From the NCBI GenBank assembly GCA_035301285.1, contig DATGUN010000036.1:1-38537 (forward strand): a stretch of DNA of 38,537 nucleotides, in the 5' to 3' direction. Under the pieces are notes generated by a model that saw nothing but the letters and a program-made list of their open reading frames with translations, was not told the DNA's origin and did not search any database. Positions 33,478 to 38,537 of this stretch are shown here, piece after piece; positions within the stretch are counted from its first letter, which is position 1, and each line of letters opens with the position of its first letter. The DNA is from DATGUN01 sp035301285. Lineage in GTDB: Bacteria; Bacillota; Bacilli; Bacillales; Amphibacillaceae. The translations under genes and the position numbers were made by a program.

Positions 33478-34341
33478 ATGGATATCATTGAAAAAGCGCT
33501 AAAGCAAGCTGGGGACCATTCCAGTCCCCAGCAGATCAAAAGGCTGAACGGTGGGCAAATTAATGAATGCTATTATGTGCTAACGAAAAAACAAGCATAT
33601 ACAATAAAATATCATAAGCACGCACCGGAAGGTTTCTTCGGTAAGGAAGCATCTGGGTTGGAACGAATCAAGTCAACGAGTACTGTTGCAACGCCAGAAG
33701 TATACGTATTTCATGATCAACCAGGTGCTTCCTTTATCGTCATGGAGTGGATTGATGGAGAGCGGGGCAGAGCAGCGGAGATGACATTGGCCGAACAAAT
33801 AGCGGCCATGCATCAAACATACGCTTCTTCGCACGGTTTTACGGAAGACACGTATGTCGGTATACTGAGGCAACCTAATGGTTTGTATACATCCTGGCTG
33901 GAATATTATCGCGACAGACGGCTCATGAACCAACGGGATATCGGTATACAGCGTGGTCATATTACTGGCATGCGCAGAGCGCGTTTGGAAAAATTGCTGT
34001 CGGATATCGAACGATGGGTCCCTTCCGAAGTACCGGCTTCTTTTTTGCACGGGGATTTATGGGCGGAAAATTGGTTGCAGAACAAAGAAGGCAAGCCTTA
34101 TGTCATCGATCCGTCTTTTTTATATGGGGATCGGCATTTTGAATTGGCTTATATGGAGTTATTTGGCGGTTTCTCGAGTCGTTTCTTTGACGCCTATGAA
34201 AGTTGTTTACCACCTTCAGATACATATGGTGATGTGAAGGATATCTATCAACTTTATTATTTGCTTGTTCATTTAAACATATTTGGAGAAATATATGGAC
34301 CGCGAGTAGACGATATACTGGAGAGATATGTTTTGGTTTAA
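33478..34341 (+). CDS. fructosamine kinase-family protein
   Basis: 287 residues with the protein-kinase-like fold of the fructosamine/ketosamine-3-kinase family, which phosphorylates sugars attached to amines so that the adduct falls off (protein deglycation). N-terminal LNGGQINECYYV is the P-loop-like segment, with the ATP Lys in YTIKYHK. Catalytic Asp193 is in FLHGDLWAENW, the metal Asp211 in VIDPSFLYGDRHFELAYMEL, which is specific for this family against other aminoglycoside-kinase relatives. The start site is weak (GAAAGG 12 bases upstream). It follows the deaminase gene closely. Confidence 0.82.
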   Translation: MDIIEKALKQAGDHSSPQQIKRLNGGQINECYYVLTKKQAYTIKYHKHAPEGFFGKEASGLERIKSTSTVATPEVYVFHDQPGASFIVMEWIDGERGRAAEMTLAEQIAAMHQTYASSHGFTEDTYVGILRQPNGLYTSWLEYYRDRRLMNQRDIGIQRGHITGMRRARLEKLLSDIERWVPSEVPASFLHGDLWAENWLQNKEGKPYVIDPSFLYGDRHFELAYMELFGGFSSRFFDAYESCLPPSDTYGDVKDIYQLYYLLVHLNIFGEIYGPRVDDILERYVLV

Positions 34342-34438
34342 TGTGTTAAAATAGGAAGGCTGTGTGAAAAATCACTGACAAGTACCCCAGTTCTTGTATA
34401 TGATGTTTTTGCACCTAGAATAGTCGGAGGGACATAAG

Positions 34439-34891
34439 ATGTCGTTTTACAATATACTCGTATTTATTCATATATTTTCTGCTATATTGGGATTGGGTCC
34501 TGGTTTTGTTATGATTTACATCGTCACAAAGGCATCGAATATGATGGAGTTGAGACACGCCTACTTGATCCGGAACCGTATCCATATTTTTGTAATGGTT
34601 GGTGGAACATTGTTGCTTGTTACGGGGTTATTGATGGGATGGATGCACCCGTACCTATTTCGTGCTGGGTGGTATGTGTTGAGCCTGGTTTTGTTTTTAG
34701 TGGCGCTTGCTTTCGGTCCGGTTGTTCTTTCGCCGAGATCCAAGCCAATCAAGGCATTGTTGAAAAACCACCAAGGTGAAGAAATCCCGGAGGAATACTA
34801 TGTATTGGCAAGGAAGCTGTTTTTCTTTGAACGCATTGAAAATGTGATATTTCTTATCGTGATCGCTTTAATGATTTTAAAACCTTTTTAA
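34439..34891 (+). CDS. DUF2269-family integral membrane protein
   Basis: 150 residues with four membrane segments (about 3-27, 48-67, 76-97 and 128-149). The opening HIFSAILGLGPGFVM and the His in RIHIFVMVGGTLLL are the features of the DUF2269 family, whose His residues may bind heme, by analogy with the related CopD/YozB proteins; that part is inference. CGGAGGG lies nine bases before the ATG. It is transcribed alone, with a hairpin beyond it. The function is unknown. Confidence 0.75.
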   Translation: MSFYNILVFIHIFSAILGLGPGFVMIYIVTKASNMMELRHAYLIRNRIHIFVMVGGTLLLVTGLLMGWMHPYLFRAGWYVLSLVLFLVALAFGPVVLSPRSKPIKALLKNHQGEEIPEEYYVLARKLFFFERIENVIFLIVIALMILKPF

Positions 34892-34950
34892 AGCAACGGA
34901 AATCATGCTGGTTTCTGTCGTTATTCTAGTTACCATTTTCGCAACAACAA

Positions 34951-35004
34951 AAACATAACCCCTGACCACTTGGCCAGAGGTTGTCAGTGAAGTTATGTTT
35001 TAAT
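34951..35004 (+). terminator. probable terminator of the DUF2269 gene
   Basis: AAACATAAC (34951-34959) pairs with GTTATGTTT (34992-35000); inner CTGAC/GTCAG adds a second stem. The T-run is short (TTTTAATT). Confidence 0.6.
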
Positions 35005-35031
35005 TATTCACGCCACGGCTCCTATGGTTCC

Positions 35032-35061
35032 AAAAAACACCTGCCTTTATCGGGGCAGGTG
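35032..35061 (-). terminator. intrinsic terminator of the carboxypeptidase gene
   Basis: CACCTGCC (35038-35045) pairs with GGCAGGTG (35054-35061), followed on the minus strand by six T (A at 35032-35037). Confidence 0.85.
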
Positions 35062-35067
35062 CTTCCT

Positions 35068-36099
35068 TTAATTCTCCAAATATTCCTCTAGGCTCAATCC
35101 GTTTTCGGTTATTTCTTTCGCCGCCTTTTCTCCGACATACCTGAGATGCCACGGTTCATATTGGTATTCGGTTATATCTTCTTTATCTTCTGGATAGCGT
35201 ATGATGAAGCCAAATTCAGAGGCATGTTCTTTGATCCATTGCCCTTCATCGGTATCCTCAAACGCGATGGTCAAATCATAATTGATATCAGCGGATGTGA
35301 CGTCCATCGTGAGCCCCGATTGGTGCTCACTTTCCCCGGGGCGGGCACTGTAATTATTGGCCGCCTTCTCGCCATCTTTTTCAACATTCGCAGTGAAAAT
35401 GGCATCTTGTCTATCATAAGAGCGAAAGCCGGATTGTGCATATAAATCCACTCCCGCTTCATCCCCTGCAGCAAACATTTCTTCCAATGCGTTTGCTGCA
35501 ACTTTCCTTAACTGTTTTTTAGGCAGGTCTTCGGTAAACGGGAAACGGACATCCGGCTCAACTAGGTCCTCAGGGTCAAAATCATCCGGCAGGGCATGGT
35601 GTTTATTGACAAGGACCAATACCTCATACGGATTATTGGTAATGGGGTTTCCTGCCTCATTTGTTTGTTCATCTTCCTCCCAAGGCAGCCCTTTTCCGGC
35701 TTCGATTTCTTTTTTATCCTCCAGAAATTGTCGGGTCGCTTCTTTCGTTTCGCTATTGTATATGCCTGTTGCCTGCAATGACTGTTGAAATTGAAAATCG
35801 GTGATAGCCCACGTTGTTTCCTCATCATAAGTACCGCTTGTGGAAATATCATATCCGATTTCATTTAATGCTGTTTGGAGTGCTTTGACCGATTTACCTT
35901 CATCCTTTTTCTGTAGGGTTTCGTCGGGAAATGCAATATCTTGATGGGTTGATGCTGGTGTTTCCTTTTCTTCATTGTTCTCCTGGGTTGTATTATTATT
36001 GTTATGATTGGTCGATTTTTGAACGTTATCGAAATCACATGCTGTAAAGAGGCATGTAATGGTTATGAAAGTAAAGGTTATTTTCAGTAATTTCCCCAT
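35068..36099 (-). CDS. lipoprotein D,D-/L,D-carboxypeptidase, VanY/LdcB type, with peptidoglycan-binding domain
   Basis: 343 residues. Lipobox LFTAC (Cys21), then an Asn/Glu-rich linker to about 55, a PG_binding_1 domain (about 57-125, with VKALQTALNEIGYDISTSGTYD) and a VanY-type domain (about 155-343). Its zinc site has His259 and Asp266 in SEHQSGLTMDV, and His318 with the base Glu315 in EPWHLRYVG; SGFRSYDRQ precedes them as usual. It should trim the terminal D-Ala (or act as an L,D-carboxypeptidase) from peptidoglycan peptides on the outside of the membrane. AGGGAGAG lies nine bases before the ATG. Nearby ddl and nagZ make this a window with several cell-wall enzymes, but they are not one operon. 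Confidence 0.9.
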   Translation of the reverse strand: MGKLLKITFTFITITCLFTACDFDNVQKSTNHNNNNTTQENNEEKETPASTHQDIAFPDETLQKKDEGKSVKALQTALNEIGYDISTSGTYDEETTWAITDFQFQQSLQATGIYNSETKEATRQFLEDKKEIEAGKGLPWEEDEQTNEAGNPITNNPYEVLVLVNKHHALPDDFDPEDLVEPDVRFPFTEDLPKKQLRKVAANALEEMFAAGDEAGVDLYAQSGFRSYDRQDAIFTANVEKDGEKAANNYSARPGESEHQSGLTMDVTSADINYDLTIAFEDTDEGQWIKEHASEFGFIIRYPEDKEDITEYQYEPWHLRYVGEKAAKEITENGLSLEEYLEN

Positions 36100-36184
36100 G
36101 ATGTTAACTCTCCCTAATATTGCATTTTCAATTGAAGCAAAACCGATTATCTCATGAAGGATAAGCAGAAGGCAACAGTATTAA

Positions 36185-37408
36185 TTACCTATTAGCGAAA
36201 AGTCGGCTGATTTCTACAATGGTTTTAGTTGCCAGTTCCATATGATCGACTGAAACGTATTCGTATTTTCCGTGGAAGTTTTCACCACCGGTAAATAAGT
36301 TTGGTGTCGGCAATCCTTTATATGAAAGTTGTGAACCATCCGTACCACCACGAACCGGCACGACGGCGGGTGTGATATCAAGGTTTTCCATTGCTTGATA
36401 TGCAATGTCGACAATGTGCTTGACTGGTTCGATCTTGTCACGCATATTATAATACTGATCGTTCATGTCGAGTATGATATTGTTTTCGCCGTACGCATCC
36501 TGCATGTCTTGGACAAATTTTGCGACAGTCTCTTTTCTGGCTCCAAATCGGTCTTTGTCAAAATCACGAATGATGTAGCTGACTTCCGCTGTTTCTGCAT
36601 TACCTGAGACGGAAATCAAATGGTAGAATCCCTCATAGCCTTCTGTATGTTCCGGTGCTTCTTTCTCCGGAAACTGACTGATGAAAGCAGCCGCCATTTT
36701 ACCGGCGTTGACCATTTTGTCCTTGGCTGTCCCCGGATGGACGCTATTCCCCTTAAAGGTGACTCTTGCAGCGGCAGCATTGAAACTTTCATATTGCAGC
36801 TCACCAAGTGGTCCCCCGTCGACCGTATATGCAAATGAAGCGTCAAAGCGGGACACATCAAACTTATGTGGTCCACGACCGATTTCTTCATCCGGGGTGA
36901 ATGCTACTCGGATACGACCGTGCTCAATATCGGGGTTTTTGATCAAATGTTCCATGGCGGTCATGATTTCGGCGATTCCGGCTTTATTATCTGCTCCCAG
37001 TAAGGTTGTGCCATCTGTCGTGATGAGTGTTTGGCCTTTATATTGACTTAATTCCGGAAAGTCATCCGTCGATAACGTCACTTCTTCATTTAATGCAATA
37101 TCATTTCCATCATAGTTTTCCACGACTTGTGGTTGAACATTTTTGCCGGTAAAATCAGTCGCTGTATCTACATGAGCTAAAAATCCGATGGTCGGGACTT
37201 CTTTGTTAGTATTGGCGGGCAGTGTTGCCATAACATAACCATTGTCATCGACACCGACATCATCCATCCCTATAGATTTCAATTCATCCACCAGTAAATG
37301 GGCGAGTTCCATTTGTCCCGGTGTGGAGGGGGTGCTGTCATTTTCCTCGTTGGATTGTGTATCCATCTTTGCGTATGTAGTCAATCGTTTGATTAAATCG
37401 TGTTTCAT
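36185..37408 (-). CDS. pepT: peptidase T (aminotripeptidase)
   Basis: 407 residues, M20-family zinc peptidase that removes the N-terminal residue of tripeptides in the cytosol. LAHVDTATDF carries the first zinc His79 and Asp81; GADNKAG the bridging Asp; TPDEEIGRG the catalytic Glu; VDGG the next ligand; and FHGKYEYVS the last His. PVRGGTDGSQLSYKGLPTPN is typical of PepT. The ATG at 37408 is chosen over a longer frame because AGGAGTGATC lies just upstream and the length then equals known PepT (about 410). Divergent from the sulfurtransferase gene. Confidence 0.93.
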   Translation of the reverse strand: MKHDLIKRLTTYAKMDTQSNEENDSTPSTPGQMELAHLLVDELKSIGMDDVGVDDNGYVMATLPANTNKEVPTIGFLAHVDTATDFTGKNVQPQVVENYDGNDIALNEEVTLSTDDFPELSQYKGQTLITTDGTTLLGADNKAGIAEIMTAMEHLIKNPDIEHGRIRVAFTPDEEIGRGPHKFDVSRFDASFAYTVDGGPLGELQYESFNAAAARVTFKGNSVHPGTAKDKMVNAGKMAAAFISQFPEKEAPEHTEGYEGFYHLISVSGNAETAEVSYIIRDFDKDRFGARKETVAKFVQDMQDAYGENNIILDMNDQYYNMRDKIEPVKHIVDIAYQAMENLDITPAVVPVRGGTDGSQLSYKGLPTPNLFTGGENFHGKYEYVSVDHMELATKTIVEISRLFANR

Positions 37409-37591
37409 TGGATGATCACTCCTGCAGTTATTTTTTATTATCGTATCATATGTGGCGTGATACTGTGTAATAAACGCCTTTATATAACCAGATTCATTTG
37501 CTTTTTTAAAAAAGAAGTTCGATATGTGCCATGTAACTTTTTTCATGATACGATGAAGAGAGAAGAAATGATATTCGAGGAGGTTTGGCTT

Positions 37592-38428
37592 ATGGATTAT
37601 TTAGTGACATGTGATTGGTTGAAGAAGAAACAACACGAAGAGAATATCGTTGTGATTGATGTCCGTTTTCAATTGAAAGATTCCGATGCGGGACGGAAGG
37701 CATATTTGGAAGGACATATCCCAGGGGCTGTCTATCTCGATTTGAATAAAGATTTATCGTCAAAACCAGTCAAACACGGGGGGAGTCATCCGCTTCCAGA
37801 AATGGATGTATTCGCGGCGAAACTCGGCTCCATCGGTATTACCGATGATACGACGGTTGTCATTTATGATGAGAACAACGACATGTTCGCAGCAAGAATG
37901 TGGTGGCTATTATATTATGTCGGTCACGAAAATACGTATCTATTGGATGGTGGCTTGAAGGCATGGGTTGAAGACGGAAATGAACTCACAACGGAAGTGC
38001 CTGCTCTTCACGCCAGGACATTTGAACCTCGCATCCGTGAAAACGAAACAGTTGATATGGAAACAGTTAGGGATCGCGGTGAAAAGGTTGTTCTAATCGA
38101 TTCCCGTTCACCGGATCGTTATTCCGGAAAAACGGAACCGATGTATAAGAAAGCGGGTCACATCCCCGGCGCTATCAATTATTTCTGGAAAGATGTCCTC
38201 AGAGAAAATGGGGGTTGGAAAAATACCGACGAACTGTCTGACCATTTCAATGCGTTAGATAAAGATGATGAGATTATCGTTTCGTGCGGGTCGGGTGTTT
38301 CAGCCTGTCCGAACGTCATCGCATTGAAATCGGCCGGCTTTAAAAATGTTAAGCTTTATCCGGGAAGCTACAGTGACTGGATTTCATATGATGAAAATGA
38401 GACGGAAACAGAGGAAGGAAAGTCATAA
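37592..38428 (+). CDS. sseA: two-domain sulfurtransferase (thiosulfate/3-mercaptopyruvate type)
   Basis: 278 residues with two rhodanese domains. The first (about 1-125) is inactive, as usual; it has VVIDVRF and GHIPGAVYLD. The second (about 150-270) has the active Cys232 in CGSGVSACP. A CGSGV loop is that of mercaptopyruvate sulfurtransferases rather than CRKGV of thiosulfate-specific ones. LIDSRSPDRYSG and GHIPGAINYFW are conserved. AGGAGG lies seven bases before the ATG at 37592; the longer frame from 37400 has no such site and would carry 64 unlikely residues. Its TAA overlaps the ATG of the next gene by one base, so they form an operon. Confidence 0.9.
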   Translation: MDYLVTCDWLKKKQHEENIVVIDVRFQLKDSDAGRKAYLEGHIPGAVYLDLNKDLSSKPVKHGGSHPLPEMDVFAAKLGSIGITDDTTVVIYDENNDMFAARMWWLLYYVGHENTYLLDGGLKAWVEDGNELTTEVPALHARTFEPRIRENETVDMETVRDRGEKVVLIDSRSPDRYSGKTEPMYKKAGHIPGAINYFWKDVLRENGGWKNTDELSDHFNALDKDDEIIVSCGSGVSACPNVIALKSAGFKNVKLYPGSYSDWISYDENETETEEGKS

Positions 38429-38537
38429 TGGTGCAGCGATGTGCATGGGTTACGGCTGATCACGTGTATATTGACTACCATGATCATGAATGGGGTCGCC
38501 CGACGTATGATGACCGGATGTTATTCGAGTTGCTTTC
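38428..38537 (+). CDS. tag: DNA-3-methyladenine glycosylase I, N-terminal part (truncated by window end)
   Basis: Only about 36 residues are visible. QRCAWVTADHVYIDYHDHEWGRP is the opening of Tag: Cys5 and the first His of YHDHEWG match the zinc ligands Cys4 and His17 of E. coli Tag, and DDRMLFELL follows as in the family. Tag removes 3-methyladenine from DNA. The ATG at 38428 overlaps the stop of the sulfurtransferase gene by one base; GAGGAAGGA lies just before it. A GTG at 38431 is a possible alternative start. Confidence 0.9.
   Translation, partial: MVQRCAWVTADHVYIDYHDHEWGRPTYDDRMLFELL

Noticed and set aside
1..38537. CRISPR arrays, tRNA/rRNA genes, complete IS elements, prophage modules, defence or toxin-antitoxin systems
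   Set aside because: I looked for regular direct repeats, cloverleaf patterns, transposase motifs and typical small gene pairs and found none that hold up by eye.

Overview
The window looks like a chromosomal segment of a low-to-medium GC, Gram-positive, spore-former-type Bacillota, most likely a salt-adapted member of the Bacillaceae (Lentibacillus/Virgibacillus-like). This is inferred from strong AGGAGG-type ribosome binding sites with many TTG starts, TTTACA/TATAAT promoters, a B. subtilis-type 7-1-7 Fur box, an L-box lysine riboswitch, lipobox lipoproteins with Asn/Asp-rich linkers, and very acidic proteins. The genus is a guess. No rRNA, tRNA, CRISPR array, intact insertion sequence or prophage was seen, and the layout is that of ordinary core and near-core chromosome.

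Layout. 1-7.3 kb, mostly plus strand: end of an alpha/beta hydrolase, two DinB-fold proteins, an S9 peptidase, an MBL-fold hydrolase, a membrane-anchored GH3 beta-N-acetylhexosaminidase and a GNAT acetyltransferase. 7.4-11.7 kb, minus strand: an aspartokinase under a lysine riboswitch with its own promoter and intrinsic terminator, a small four-helix membrane protein with a His-x-His motif, and a selD-selU (mnmH) pair for 2-selenouridine in tRNA. 11.9-15.5 kb, plus strand: a 55-residue TTG-started protein, the bifunctional NAD(P)HX repair enzyme, and a pair of acidic lipoproteins. 15.6-16.9 kb, minus strand: GNAT and exodeoxyribonuclease III. 17.1-19.4 kb, plus strand: a D-2-hydroxyacid dehydrogenase and a CYP152 fatty-acid peroxygenase. 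19.5-22.4 kb, minus strand: aspartase and a DHA2-type MFS exporter.

22.4-26.1 kb holds a sparse stretch with a perfect 17-bp hairpin, a possible integrase fossil and a small Asn-rich lipoprotein. Next comes the most system-like unit of the window: a three-gene cassette of a twin-arginine signal-bearing gluconate-2-dehydrogenase subunit 3-like protein, a GMC flavoprotein without its own signal, and a private TatA. The layout suggests hitch-hiker Tat export of an oxidase or dehydrogenase complex together with its own translocase component.

26.4-38.5 kb: an acetyl-CoA hydrolase/CoA-transferase, an atypical SDR behind an inverted-repeat operator, an ASCH protein, a YusW-like lipoprotein, two tandem SHOCT mini membrane proteins, D-Ala-D-Ala ligase, a nitroreductase and a guanine deaminase-like protein flanking a perfect Fur box, a fructosamine kinase-like protein, a DUF2269 membrane protein, a VanY-type lipoprotein carboxypeptidase, peptidase T, a two-domain sulfurtransferase, and the start of 3-methyladenine DNA glycosylase I.

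Nothing here is clearly a wholly new system. The best candidates for follow-up are the Tat/GMC/TatA cassette, the selD-selU pair, the CYP152 enzyme with Gln at the position that separates hydroxylases from the OleT decarboxylase, the isolated perfect hairpin at 22.7 kb, the Fur box without an obvious iron gene, and the tandem SHOCT proteins. All identifications come from reading motifs by eye; no database search was run.
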